This document shows, piece by piece, positions 1 through 8,845 of a DNA stretch of 39,119 nucleotides. The position numbers and the translations under genes were made by a program. Origin of the DNA: Gemmatales bacterium (GTDB taxonomy: Bacteria; Planctomycetota; Planctomycetia; Gemmatales; Gemmataceae); NCBI GenBank assembly GCA_026004675.1, contig BPJP01000017.1, forward strand, positions 1 through 39,119, read 5' to 3'. Below the pieces are notes generated by a model. It was given only the letters and a program-made list of their open reading frames with translations. It had not been told where the DNA came from and did not search any database. The first letter of the stretch is position 1. Each line of letters begins with the position of its first letter.

Positions 1-1
1 C

Positions 2-895
2 GAAATGGGGGACTACTTCGATACGGTCCTGCTGCCGCGGCTGAAGAAGGTGACGTTCTCGCCGGAATGGAAGGACGGCAAGCCGAAACGGCTGGCGACC
101 GACGAAGAAGCCGAGCGGAGTCCGCGGATTATCAAATACGTCCGCCTCGAATCGTACGAAGACACGCTCAACAACCTGCAACTCAAGCGTACCAAAGAAC
201 AGCAAAGCCTGCTCGACATGGCCGAGGCGCAAGGTCCCGACCGCCTGCGCGAGCAGTACATGCTCCGCTACATGCTGGATGTCGAAACCCGCGGCAGCCA
301 GTCGCTGTTGAACATCGCCCAGTTCACCGATCCGACCGCCTACACGCTCAACGTCAAACGCCCCGGCTCGGACGAATCGCGCGAGACGAACGTCGACCTG
401 ATCGAAACCTTCAACTGGCTGATCGGCCTGGTCGTCGACCACATCGCCGCCCCGCAGTGCTTTACGGCCAAGTTCGAGCGTGACAAAGAAGGGCGACTTC
501 GCGTGAAAGGACGGTTGAGGAGTGTTCAGTGTTCAGTTTTCAGTGTTCAGGAAGAAGATGGTGCGGGGAGGAAACTGAAAACTGAATCACTGAAAACTGA
601 AAACTGCCACTGGTTCCGCACGGTCACCGGCACCACCCGCGACGGTCGCAAGACGCTGGTCATCTGGCGCAACCGCCCCGGCGGCGAGGACCCCGAAGGC
701 GTCGAGCAGGACAATCTGGTGCTCGACGAGTGGTTCACCAAACAGGGTTACTCGAGCAAAGACAGCGAATTCGACCTGATCTACGTCAACGGCACGAACA
801 ACCTGGAAAACCTCCGCGCCCCCGACGACACCTGGAAAGTCCGACTGATCGAAGACGATTTTCATCGACTGATGTTCGCGGAGGCCGAGGCATGA
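2..895 (+). CDS. Type III restriction-modification DNA methyltransferase (Mod), C-terminal part
   Basis: This reading frame is open from the window edge, so only the last ~298 residues are present and the catalytic methylase motifs lie outside. The segment GDYFDTVLLPRLKKV, then a WKDGKP stretch and YVRLESYEDTLNNL, is typical of the C-terminal half of large type III Mod subunits. A later TFNWLIGL segment and the final EDDFHRLMFAEAEA also fit. Mod would bind and adenine-methylate the recognition site and form a complex with the Res subunit encoded at 2549. The coding frame contains an in-frame palindromic insert (521-606) that adds about 29 unusual residues. The stop overlaps the next start as ATGA. 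The family is assigned from remembered motifs; the subtype is less certain. Confidence 0.75.
   Translation, partial: EMGDYFDTVLLPRLKKVTFSPEWKDGKPKRLATDEEAERSPRIIKYVRLESYEDTLNNLQLKRTKEQQSLLDMAEAQGPDRLREQYMLRYMLDVETRGSQSLLNIAQFTDPTAYTLNVKRPGSDESRETNVDLIETFNWLIGLVVDHIAAPQCFTAKFERDKEGRLRVKGRLRSVQCSVFSVQEEDGAGRKLKTESLKTENCHWFRTVTGTTRDGRKTLVIWRNRPGGEDPEGVEQDNLVLDEWFTKQGYSSKDSEFDLIYVNGTNNLENLRAPDDTWKVRLIEDDFHRLMFAEAEA
521..606. repeat. Imperfect palindromic repeat inserted in frame in the mod gene
   Basis: The left arm (521-550) is built from reiterated GTTCAGT/TTTCAGT units and the right arm (573-606) from their complement ACTGAA/ACTGAAAA, separated by about 22 bases. The arms would form a long imperfect hairpin. 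The element is read through in the methyltransferase frame as residues such as SVQCSVFSVQ and LKTESLKTEN, without a stop. It resembles dispersed intergenic palindromes and looks like an insertion rather than an ancestral part of the protein. Confidence 0.8.
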
Positions 896-2046
896 GTCGC
901 GTGCGCGTCCAACCCGTACTGTTGCACTGGGCGATGGCTCGTTCCGGAACCGACGTTGCGTCGCTTTCCCGCAAGAAGGATCTAAAAAAATTATCCGATT
1001 GGCTTTCGGGTAAAGCGTCTCCGACGCTGAGGCAGCTCGAGGCGTTTGCCCGCGCGACGCATACGGGCGTCGGCTACTTTTTTCTGGATGCGCCACCCGT
1101 GGAATCGTTGCCGATCCCCGATTTTCGCGTCATGGGTTCCCGAGGAATCGAACACGCCAGCACTAACCTGCTGGACACGATTTATTTGTGCCAGCAACGG
1201 CAGAACTGGTATCGCGAATATGCGCTGATGAACGGCGAGCCGGAGGTCGCGTTCGTCGGCTCGGCGGAACTGTCGGACGACGTTGTCGAGGTTGCCGCAG
1301 ACATGCGGCGAACCCTCGAATTCGATATGGAATCACGCCGGGATATCGGCTCATGGACGGATGCTTTGCGGCAGTTCATCCGGCTGGCTGAGCAGGCGGG
1401 CGTGTTGGTTATGGTCAGTGGCGTGGTCGGCAGCAACTCGCATCGGCCGTTAGACCCCGAAGAATTCCGTGGCTTTGCGCTGGCGGACGCTTTGGCCCCT
1501 TTGGTGTTCATCAACCAAAAGGACACCAAGGCGGCTCAGATGTTTACGCTGGCCCACGAATTGGCTCATCTTTGGCTTGGCAAATCCGGAATCTCAGACG
1601 TCGATGTCGCCGTGGTTCCAGGCCGCCGTGTGGAACGATGGTGCAACGCCGTGGCGGCCGAGTTGCTTGCTCCCGCGGAGATCGTTGCGCGCCAGTTGCA
1701 GGAAGGGGAACCGCTTGCCGAAGCTGCCGCCAGATTGGCGCGATACTTCAAGGTCAGCACGCTCGTTGTGCTCCGACGGCTAAAGGACGTTGGGTTCGCC
1801 AGTGAACGAGAATTCACAGCAGCGTATCGCGCGGAGCTAGAGCGGCTGCGGCATCTGAAACCCAAAGGGTCTGGTGGCGGAGACTTCTACAACACGCTGG
1901 GGGCTCGCGTAGGCAAGCGTTTCGCCACGGCGGTCATCACCAGCACGCTCGAAGGCCAGACGCCGTTCACCGAGGCCTTCGATATTCTCGGTGTTCGCAA
2001 GACAGCAACCCTGTTCCAGGAAGCCGAGCGACTGGGAGTTGTCTGA
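892..2046 (+). CDS. XRE-like/ImmA-IrrE family metalloendopeptidase
   Basis: The protein has 384 residues. Residues about 10-65 form a helix-turn-helix-like region (LKKLSDWLSGKASPTLRQLE), followed by the ImmA/IrrE zinc peptidase domain. The zinc motif HELAH lies at 222-226, inside FTLAHELAHLWLG, and a second conserved stretch, CNAVAAELLAP, follows at about 250. Family members are site-specific proteases that cleave repressors, or act as the antitoxin-like partner of DUF4411 PIN proteins. The start overlaps the mod stop (ATGA), and its stop overlaps the next gene (TGATG), so the three genes appear translationally coupled. This pair sits between the Mod and Res subunits. The assignment is strong; the toxin-antitoxin role is inferred from the partner. 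Confidence 0.88.
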   Translation: MSRVRVQPVLLHWAMARSGTDVASLSRKKDLKKLSDWLSGKASPTLRQLEAFARATHTGVGYFFLDAPPVESLPIPDFRVMGSRGIEHASTNLLDTIYLCQQRQNWYREYALMNGEPEVAFVGSAELSDDVVEVAADMRRTLEFDMESRRDIGSWTDALRQFIRLAEQAGVLVMVSGVVGSNSHRPLDPEEFRGFALADALAPLVFINQKDTKAAQMFTLAHELAHLWLGKSGISDVDVAVVPGRRVERWCNAVAAELLAPAEIVARQLQEGEPLAEAAARLARYFKVSTLVVLRRLKDVGFASEREFTAAYRAELERLRHLKPKGSGGGDFYNTLGARVGKRFATAVITSTLEGQTPFTEAFDILGVRKTATLFQEAERLGVV

Positions 2047-2552
2047 TGCGGTACCTGCTGGATGCCAATGTATTTATCACGGCGAAAAATCTGCATTATG
2101 GATTCGACTTCTGCCCGGCGTTCTGGGACTGGCTGCTACTCGCGCACGAGAACGGCACGGTGTTTAGCATCGAAAAAGTCCACGACGAACTCATGGTACA
2201 GGACGATGAGTTGACCGGATGGGCCGAGGCGTGCGAAGACTCGTTCTTTATCCAGCCGGACGAGAAGACGCTGAAGGCCATGGGCAAGGTTTCTGCCTGG
2301 GTGCAAAAACAACCGTACACACCGGCTGCGAAAAACACATTTTTCCAGAAAGCGGACTACTACCTGATAGCGCAGGCTCTGGCAGGACAATTCGCCGTCG
2401 TTACCCATGAACGCCCCGCCGCTACCGTGAACAAAGTTAAAATACCCGATGTGTGTATTGCGTTGAAACTTCGGGTGGTGACACCCTTTGAGATGCTGCG
2501 CATTGAACGCGCCCGATTCGTGTTGCGTAGTGGCTCCAGCGGAAACACGTGA
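2046..2552 (+). CDS. PIN-domain protein, DUF4411 family (putative toxin RNase)
   Basis: The protein has 168 residues and opens with YLLDANVFITAKN, the first PIN-domain acidic motif. Further acidic positions include the E of EKVHDELM near residue 42 and the D of QKADYYLIAQA, and VVTHERP follows. These match DUF4411 PIN proteins, predicted metal-dependent ribonucleases normally encoded right after an ImmA/IrrE gene as here. The start codon shares a base with the preceding stop (TGATG), and the end overlaps the GTG start of the restriction subunit. Such one- to four-base overlaps imply expression as one operon. Toxicity is inferred from the family and gene pairing, not seen in the sequence. Confidence 0.85.
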   Translation: MRYLLDANVFITAKNLHYGFDFCPAFWDWLLLAHENGTVFSIEKVHDELMVQDDELTGWAEACEDSFFIQPDEKTLKAMGKVSAWVQKQPYTPAAKNTFFQKADYYLIAQALAGQFAVVTHERPAATVNKVKIPDVCIALKLRVVTPFEMLRIERARFVLRSGSSGNT

Positions 2553-5500
2553 GAAAGCAAATGGCAAAAAGAAGGACACGAGGATCGACGGCAACCCGAC
2601 CGGCTCGGCAGCGCTCGCGAAACAACCGACCGCAAGTGCCGTTTCCGTACAAGCTGGTGCTGAATCAGTGGCTCTTGTCTCTGTTCAACGTCGACAGTCT
2701 CGACAGACTGGCGGAGCATCTGAGGAATGAGTCGCTGGAAGGTCTCGACGAGAACAACGTGCATCGTTTTCACCACGCGCTGACGGCGCACTTTCCCGAA
2801 CTGACCGACCTGCCGACGGAATTGCTGTTGGAATACGATCAGAACATCGTGCGGCACACGCTGCAGCTCAATCAGCCGCGAATCACCCGTGGCGAACAGC
2901 CGATCGTCTGGAAGTATTTTCAATATCTGGCCTTGCTGTTCACGGAAATCTATTTGGACCGGTACTTCCGCGATCCGGACGCGCTGTTGGTGGCCATTAA
3001 CGAGCAAATCGACAGGTACAACGAAGACAAGCCGGAAGCGGACCAGATCGCTAAGCTGGATGATTCGACGGAATCCTGGTCGCAGCTCAACAAGCTCGCG
3101 TTCTGGATGGCCACCGGCAGCGGCAAAACGCTGCTGATGCATGCGAACATCCTGCAGTACCAGCACTATCTGGCCCGGCCCGACAATCATGAAGTGCACC
3201 GAGGGCGGAAGCTGAACCGTATTCTGCTGCTCACGCCGAACGAAGGACTGAGTCAACAGCACCTGCGAGAGTTCGAGGCGGCCGGAATCGACGCGGAGAT
3301 TTTTAACAAGGACGGCCGCGGCCTGTTCGCCGGCAAGTCAGTGGAGATCCTTGAAGTCACCAAACTCAAAGAGGAAATGGGTGACAAGACGGTCGCAATC
3401 GACGCCTTCGAGGGAAACAACCTGGTGCTGGTGGACGAAGGGCACCGCGGAACCAGCGGCGGCCAGGACGGCGCGTGGCTCAAGGCCCGCAACGCGTTGT
3501 GCGAAGACGGTTTTTCGTTCGAGTATTCTGCAACATTTCAACAGGCCGTTTCGGGAAACGCCGGGCTGACCGATCTGTATGCCAAGAGCATTCTGTTCAA
3601 TTATTCGTACCGTTATTTCTATGGCGACGGGTTCGGCAAAGACTATCAGATCCTCAATCTTGACGATGACACGCAGGCGCAGCATTTGGAGCTGTATCTA
3701 GTCGCCTGCCTGCTGACGTTCTATCAGCAACAGCGGTTGTATCGCGAACACGAGGCTGAGTTTCGCCCGTTCAACATCGAAAAGCCGCTGTGGATTTTCG
3801 TCGGCGGCAGCGTCACCCAGACGCTCGCCAATCGAGATGCGTCCGACATCGTCGAGATTCTGAAGTTTCTTGCCCGCTACGTTTCGAATCGCAACGAAAG
3901 CATTGAGCGAATCGAGCGGGTGTTGAACCAGGGGCTGGTGACGGCCAACGGCAAGAACCTGTTTGCCGGCCGCTTTACGTACCTCAACACGACCGGCCTA
4001 ACCGCTTCGCAGATTTATGATGACACGCTGGCCACGCTCTTCAACGCTCCCGGAGGCGGGGTGCTGTACGTCGAGAATCTGAAGGGAGCGACGGGCGAAG
4101 TGGCTCTGCGATTGGGCGCCGAGAATGATGCCTTTGGCGTGATCAACGTGGGCGATGATTCGAAGCTCGTGAAGCTGTGCGAAAAGCACGGAATGAAGAC
4201 AGGTGAACGGGAGTTTTCCAGTTCGTTGTTTCATGAAATCAATAAGCCCGATTCGACGGTGAACGTGTTGATCGGGTCCAGAAAATTCACGGAGGGGTGG
4301 AGCAGTTGGCGCGTCAGCACGATGGGGTTGATGAACATTGGCCGCGGAGAAGGAGCCCAGATCATCCAGCTTTTCGGACGCGGCGTGCGACTGAAGGGAT
4401 ACCGGATGAGCCTCAAACGGAGCAACCGTACTGAGTTACCGGTTGGCCTGCAACAGCCAAAATATATCAACGTACTGGAGACATTGGCGATCTTCGGTAT
4501 ACGTGCCGACTACATGGCCGAATTCCGTAGGCATCTGGAAGAAGAGGGATTGCCGACAAACGACGACCGGGTTGAGTTTCTGCTCCCGGTCATCAGGAAC
4601 CTTGGCAAGCGCTCCTTGAAGACGATTCGTCTGAAAAAGACGATCAATGGTGTGAGTACGGAGTTTGGTGATGCATTCAGAAAGCTCGGGCCTGTGCCGA
4701 CGATTCAAGGCCCTGATCCCGCCCGCGACCCGTCGACGGAATACCTGCAGAGAAACAAGGTGGTGTTGAATTGGTATCCCAAGATTAAGGCGATCAAATC
4801 CTCGGGCATTGGCGAAGACGATTCTCCCGAACGCCCCAACCAGGCTCATCTCACGGCGCAGCATACGGCAATGCTCGATGTGGATCGACTGTACTTCGAG
4901 CTGGAGCAATTCAAAGCCGAGCGCGGATGGCACAATTTGAATCTGACGCGCGATGGGATTTCCGAACTACTTGCCGATGCGAGTTGGTACCAGCTTCTGA
5001 TCCCGGCCGAAGAGATGGCTTTCGATGCGTTCGAGAAAGTGAAGCTGTGGGAAGAGATCGCACTGGCGCTGTTAAAGAAGTACACCGAGCGGTACTACAC
5101 GTTTCGCAAGAAAGAATGGGAACTTCCCCATCTCGAGTACCACGACGTCGAAGATACCGATCCGAACCTGTTGGGTGCGGGTCAGTCGCCCGACGACCCG
5201 TATTATCGAATCATGATCGATCAGTCGCAGGAGGAGATCGTCGCCAAACTGGAAGAGCTGAAAGGATTGATCGAGCGCGGCGAGTTCAAACCGTGGGAGT
5301 TTCGCACCCTCAAGGCGATCTGGTTCGGCAGCCATCTATATCAACCACTACTGCATTGCCGAGAACGGGTTGTGGAGATTACTCCGCTGCCACTGAATCA
5401 GGGCGAAGCTCGCTTCGTCGAGGATCTCAAGTCGTTTTGCGACCAGAATGAGGGATTCTTCGAGGACAAAGAGCTGTACTTGCTTCGCAATTTGAGCAAG

Positions 5501-5869
5501 GGCCGCGGCGTCGGTTTCTTCGAAGCCGGCAACTTTCATCCGGACTTCATCTTGTGGCTGTTGGTCGAAGGCCTGCAGCATGTCGTGTTTATCGATCCCA
5601 AGGGCATCCGGAACATCGGCCCCGACGATCCAAAGGTTCAGTTCTACCAGACGATCAAAGAGATCGAATCGCGACTTGGCGACCAGAACATCAAACTGCA
5701 TTCGTTTCTCGTGTCCAACACTCCTTCCCACACCATGCGTATGCTTTGGGACATGGAAAAGGCGGACCTGCAGGCCCGCCACATTCTGTTCCAGGAGGAA
5801 GACAGCGGGACGTATATTCAAGATCTGCTGGAGAGGGTGCTGAATCCGGAGCCTTGTGCGTCAAACTAA
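2549..5869 (+). CDS. Type III restriction enzyme Res subunit (DEAD/DEAH helicase-endonuclease)
   Basis: This is a full-length protein of about 1106 residues. Walker A ATGSGKT lies at 188-194 and the Walker B/DEGH box at 296-299. A motif VI-like FGRGVRLKG lies near residue 610. A PD-(D/E)xK-like nuclease centre sits near the C-terminus, with HPDF at 997-1000 and IDPKG at 1015-1019. Res translocates or switches on DNA by ATP hydrolysis and cleaves unmethylated sites together with Mod. A GTG start at 2549 overlaps the previous stop (GTGA); the in-frame ATG at 2561 is an alternative. No frameshift is seen, so Res appears intact. The Mod-toxin pair-Res order differs from the usual adjacent mod-res arrangement. 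Confidence 0.92.
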   Translation: MRKQMAKRRTRGSTATRPARQRSRNNRPQVPFPYKLVLNQWLLSLFNVDSLDRLAEHLRNESLEGLDENNVHRFHHALTAHFPELTDLPTELLLEYDQNIVRHTLQLNQPRITRGEQPIVWKYFQYLALLFTEIYLDRYFRDPDALLVAINEQIDRYNEDKPEADQIAKLDDSTESWSQLNKLAFWMATGSGKTLLMHANILQYQHYLARPDNHEVHRGRKLNRILLLTPNEGLSQQHLREFEAAGIDAEIFNKDGRGLFAGKSVEILEVTKLKEEMGDKTVAIDAFEGNNLVLVDEGHRGTSGGQDGAWLKARNALCEDGFSFEYSATFQQAVSGNAGLTDLYAKSILFNYSYRYFYGDGFGKDYQILNLDDDTQAQHLELYLVACLLTFYQQQRLYREHEAEFRPFNIEKPLWIFVGGSVTQTLANRDASDIVEILKFLARYVSNRNESIERIERVLNQGLVTANGKNLFAGRFTYLNTTGLTASQIYDDTLATLFNAPGGGVLYVENLKGATGEVALRLGAENDAFGVINVGDDSKLVKLCEKHGMKTGEREFSSSLFHEINKPDSTVNVLIGSRKFTEGWSSWRVSTMGLMNIGRGEGAQIIQLFGRGVRLKGYRMSLKRSNRTELPVGLQQPKYINVLETLAIFGIRADYMAEFRRHLEEEGLPTNDDRVEFLLPVIRNLGKRSLKTIRLKKTINGVSTEFGDAFRKLGPVPTIQGPDPARDPSTEYLQRNKVVLNWYPKIKAIKSSGIGEDDSPERPNQAHLTAQHTAMLDVDRLYFELEQFKAERGWHNLNLTRDGISELLADASWYQLLIPAEEMAFDAFEKVKLWEEIALALLKKYTERYYTFRKKEWELPHLEYHDVEDTDPNLLGAGQSPDDPYYRIMIDQSQEEIVAKLEELKGLIERGEFKPWEFRTLKAIWFGSHLYQPLLHCRERVVEITPLPLNQGEARFVEDLKSFCDQNEGFFEDKELYLLRNLSKGRGVGFFEAGNFHPDFILWLLVEGLQHVVFIDPKGIRNIGPDDPKVQFYQTIKEIESRLGDQNIKLHSFLVSNTPSHTMRMLWDMEKADLQARHILFQEEDSGTYIQDLLERVLNPEPCASN

Positions 5870-5931
5870 CGCGAACTGCTTTTCTCAAACATCCTCGACA
5901 TCAACACGTCGCGCCTGTCCCTGGATTCACG

Positions 5932-6096
5932 CAGACGGCCGATTACGAGCGGCGGATTCAGGCGGCCTTTCCGATCCATCCGGAGATTTTCGATCAGCTC
6001 TACGGCGGCTGGTCGACGCTGGTCAAGTTCCAGCGAACGCGCGGCGTGCTGCGGCTGATGGCGGCCGTGTTGGCGGGAGGGAACTGTTCCGCTTAG
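5932..6096 (+). pseudogene. DUF499 ATPase-family gene remnant (internal fragment 1)
   Basis: In one frame the DNA encodes ADYERRIQAAFPIHPEIF followed by DQLYGGWSTLVKFQRTRGVL and RLMAAV. This matches a mid-protein segment of DUF499 proteins, which are large ATPases found beside DUF1156 methyltransferases in restriction-like clusters. No start is visible and the frame ends in unrelated residues (LAGGNCSA) at the stop. A second DUF499 piece lies at 7345-7684, so the gene was split. It begins just after the Res stop. Family recall is fairly firm for such a short fragment. Confidence 0.65.
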
Positions 6097-6126
6097 AATT
6101 CAGGAGAGTAGAGGGGACCTCGCATC

Positions 6127-7062
6127 ATGTACGATTTAATCGGTGATATTCACGGTCATGCGGATGAACTGGTCGAACTGCTGGAGGCAATGGGGTATCA
6201 ACGGCGCGAGGGGGTTTACCGACACAAATCGCGGACGGCCGTTTTTGTCGGTGATTTCATCGACCGGGGACGTCAGATCCGCAGGGTGCTCGACATCGCT
6301 CGGGCGATGTGCGAATCGCACGCCGCGGTCGCCGTGATCGGAAACCATGAGTTCAATGCGCTCGCATTCCATACGCCACACCCCAATCAACCCGGCAAGT
6401 TCCTCCGCGATCACTCCGAAAAGAACTTCAAGCAACACTCGTCCACACTGCAACAAGTCCCGGAAAGCGAACTGGCCGATCACCTCGAATGGTTCCGCAG
6501 GCTGCCAATTTGGCTGGAACTCGACGGCGTCCGGGTCGTTCACGCTTGCTGGAATCCCAAACAACTGGGAGTGATCGAAACGGCTCTGCGGGAATTTGGC
6601 GGTCTTTCAACCGAGTTTTTGCTGCAGGCAACCGACCGCAGCTCCGAACTGTTCCAGGCAGTCGATGAGGTCGTTAAGGGCAAGGAGATTGAACTTCCGA
6701 ACGGCATCTCTTTTCTAGACAAGGACGGGCACGCCCGCTCGGCACTGCGGATTCAATGGTACCGGCCACCGGAAAACGAGACGGTTCGCAGTTACGCTTT
6801 GATGAGCGACGACAGTCTGCCCGATGATTCGTTGCCGAATAGCGCTTTTGGCGACGTTATGCCCTATCCCGCCGATGCACCGCCGGTTTTCTTCGGGCAC
6901 TATTGGCTGCGGGCCCAACGCCCAACACGGCTTGCCCCCAACGTCGCTTGCCTCGATTACAGCGTGGCCAAAAGCGGCTGTCTGTGCGCCTACCGCTGGG
7001 ACGGGGAACCGGAAATCGACGACGCGAAGTTCGTGACGGTGCCGGCCCGCCACCACGTTTAA
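6127..7062 (+). CDS. Calcineurin-like metallophosphoesterase
   Basis: The 311-residue protein starts MYDLIGDIHGH and carries the metal-binding blocks in order: GDIHGH (6-11), GDFIDRG (42-48), GNHEFN (72-77), a VVHACW block near residue 140 and FFGHYW near residue 260. This is the bimetallic phosphoesterase fold of the PrpE/ApaH-like group. Substrates may be phosphoproteins, nucleotides or dinucleoside polyphosphates and cannot be told from sequence. A possible ribosome-binding stretch GGAGAGTAGAGGGG lies 10-20 bases upstream. The gene is intact and lies between two fragments of a DUF499 gene, so it or its segment probably arrived by insertion or replacement. A role in defence is only suggested by location. 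Confidence 0.88.
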   Translation: MYDLIGDIHGHADELVELLEAMGYQRREGVYRHKSRTAVFVGDFIDRGRQIRRVLDIARAMCESHAAVAVIGNHEFNALAFHTPHPNQPGKFLRDHSEKNFKQHSSTLQQVPESELADHLEWFRRLPIWLELDGVRVVHACWNPKQLGVIETALREFGGLSTEFLLQATDRSSELFQAVDEVVKGKEIELPNGISFLDKDGHARSALRIQWYRPPENETVRSYALMSDDSLPDDSLPNSAFGDVMPYPADAPPVFFGHYWLRAQRPTRLAPNVACLDYSVAKSGCLCAYRWDGEPEIDDAKFVTVPARHHV

Positions 7063-7075
7063 GTTCATACGGCAA

Positions 7076-7303
7076 GGGGAACACTGATCTCCGCTGATTT
7101 ACACTGATGTCGAGCGAGTTGTTTTGTTGGGCCCCTACTGGGCGTTGGTTGCGGTGGGGAACCGGGACCCCGGGGCGGCGCTCTGCGGCGTCGCCGCGAC
7201 GCTCTGCCCCCGGGCTGGTTTGTTTTGGCTCCGCTGGGGCTTGTTTTTCTGGGAGTGCGCGGTCGGAATACGGGAACGTTGATCTTCGCTGATTTACAGT
7301 GAT
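7076..7303. repeat. Paired direct repeats flanking a GC-rich insert
   Basis: Two near-identical 32-33 base copies, at 7076-7107 and 7271-7303, share the pattern GGGAAC..TGATCT.CGCTGATTTACA.TGAT. Between them lies GC-rich sequence with a CTCTGCGGCGTCGCCGCGACG palindrome-like core near 7182. I see no gene in 7063-7335. The layout resembles dispersed non-coding repeats and marks the junction between the phosphoesterase gene and the second DUF499 fragment. Confidence 0.65.
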
Positions 7304-7344
7304 CAATTCGATTCCTCTGCGACAAGACGTGCAATTTGTTTATG

Positions 7345-7684
7345 CCGTCGGAAAAAGAGGTCTTGAACCTCCAGGTCAAGCAGGCGGAAACGGAGCGCCA
7401 GGCGGCCGATGAAACCGTCAGAGCGCGAATGCCGGAAACATATCAGTGGCTGGTGGTGCCCGTGCAGGCGAATCCGTCGGCTCCGATCACGTGCGAGCGC
7501 ATTCGTTTGACCGGCAGCGATCCGCTGGCCGTGCGAGCCAGCAAGCGGCTGCGCAGCGAGGAATTCCTGATCCAGTCGCTTGGTTCGACCATCCTGCGCA
7601 AGTACATGGACTAAGTGCCGCTGTGGCGGGGCGATCATGTGGAAGTGAAGCAGTTTGTCGAGGATTTTGCCCGGTATCTGTATC
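7345..7684 (+). pseudogene. DUF499 ATPase-family gene remnant (fragment 2), cut by IS66
   Basis: The frame encodes KEVLNLQVKQAETERQAADE, then PETYQWLVVPVQANPSAP, ITCERIRLTGSDPLAVRASK and RLRSEEFLIQSLG. After an in-frame TAA at 7612-7614 it continues as VPLWRGDHVEVKQFVEDFAR YLY up to the IS66 end. This matches the downstream half of DUF499 proteins. The TAA replaces what is likely a Gln codon. The fragment has no own start and stops being homologous exactly at 7684, where the IS begins. Together with 5932-6096 it shows one original gene whose middle third is missing. Confidence 0.7.
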
Positions 7685-7813
7685 GTGAGTTTGCGGTAAG
7701 CGTGCGGGCTGGAAGAATCATGGATGGAATTGGGCGGGTGATTGGTGGCCTGAGCGACCTAGATGGTGGTGGTGTTGGTGCTTGTGGTGGTGGCAGGGGG
7801 CGATTGCCCAGAA

Positions 7814-8737
7814 CTAGCGGGCTGCCGGTGCTGGCGGGTGGCTGGATTTAAATGCTTCGGGGGATATGCCCGCCTGGGCAAGCACGGTTTGACGCTGGGC
7901 GTAGTTCCAAGGGAGCCAGGCATGGGGCTGGGAGGCCACGTCGTCGGCGTGGCGAAGGAGCGCTACCAGATACTGATAAGGATTGATGCGATTCAATTCG
8001 CACGTATGGATCAGCGTCATGTAGACGTCCCCCGCCTCTGCTCCGTTGGGTGAGCGATAGAAGAGCGAGTTCTTGCGGTGCAAAATCGATTTCTTCAGCG
8101 CACGCTCGGCCACGTTGTTATCCAGAGGAGCGCCGGGAACTCGCAAGAACTGGGTCAGCCGCTCCCAGTGCTTGAGCATGTAGTTGATCGCTTGCCCCAG
8201 CGCTGAATTCGGCTCCACAAGCCGGTCGTCCAATTGCCGGGTCAGCCATTTGTGCAGGCCGTCCATCACCCGCTGGCTCTTGGCTCGGTGCAACGCCAGC
8301 CGCTTCTGGGGAGACAATCCCTTACGCCGCGCCTCGGCATCCACGCGGTAGACGTGACTGAGCTGCCGGATCACATACTCCGTCTCTTCGGGGAACACGT
8401 CGACCAGGTCCACGAAGTTCCGCCGCGCGTGGGCCAGACAGTGGGCCACGATCGTTCGCAGTTCATCGGTCATGTTACGCGACAACGCATCGCACATCTG
8501 GATCGGCGCAGCCAGTTCTTCCGGGCGATCGCGCAGCACCGCCGCCAGGTTCTCGCCCGCATGCCGATGCCCGCTGAAAAAGAGCGCAGCATCGAGCCCG
8601 TCTCGGCGGGCAACCAACGTCGAAGTGAACGTGCCGTGTGCGAGTTCGACCTGAGCCGCTATCCGGTTTTTCCAAGCCAAGTAGGCTGCCCCGGCGGTTG
8701 CGGAAGACGAACACGGCGCCTTCCAAGGGATCTTCAT
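7814..8737 (-). pseudogene. tnpC: IS66 transposase TnpC, N-terminally truncated
   Basis: The recognisable part begins around LAHGTFTSTLVARRDGLDAA and runs through FSGHRHAGENLAAVL, PIQMCDALSRN, HCLAHARRNFVDLVDVFPEE, VEPNSALGQAINYMLKHWE, FLRVPGAPLDNNVAERALKK and SILHRKNSLFYRSPNGAEAG. This is the C-terminal half of the IS66 DDE transposase, including the conserved LDNNVAERALK region near the catalytic glutamate. Family members are usually about 500 residues; roughly the first half, with the first catalytic Asp, is absent. The first ~30 residues of the open frame derive from out-of-frame tnpB sequence. The gene is inactive as read. Confidence 0.88.
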
Positions 8738-8840
8738 CGAGCACGTCCTTGCACAGCCGTACCAACCCGTCGATGCCCTTGCGAAAATCAGCCGGCTCGA
8801 CCGCCACCAGCAGACGCATGTGCGGGGTGATCTGCAGCAT
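8690..8840 (-). pseudogene. tnpB: IS66 accessory protein TnpB, truncated
   Basis: From the ATG at 8840 the minus strand encodes MLQITPHMRLLVAVEPADFR, KGIDGLVRLCKDVLDEDPLE and GAVFVFRNRR, the N-terminal half of the small IS66 Orf2/TnpB protein. After FRNRR the normal continuation is lost and the frame runs into tnpC-derived DNA, marking the internal deletion junction near 8690. The start lies six bases after the tnpA stop, the usual coupled IS66 arrangement. Confidence 0.85.
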
Positions 8841-8845
8841 GGCCG

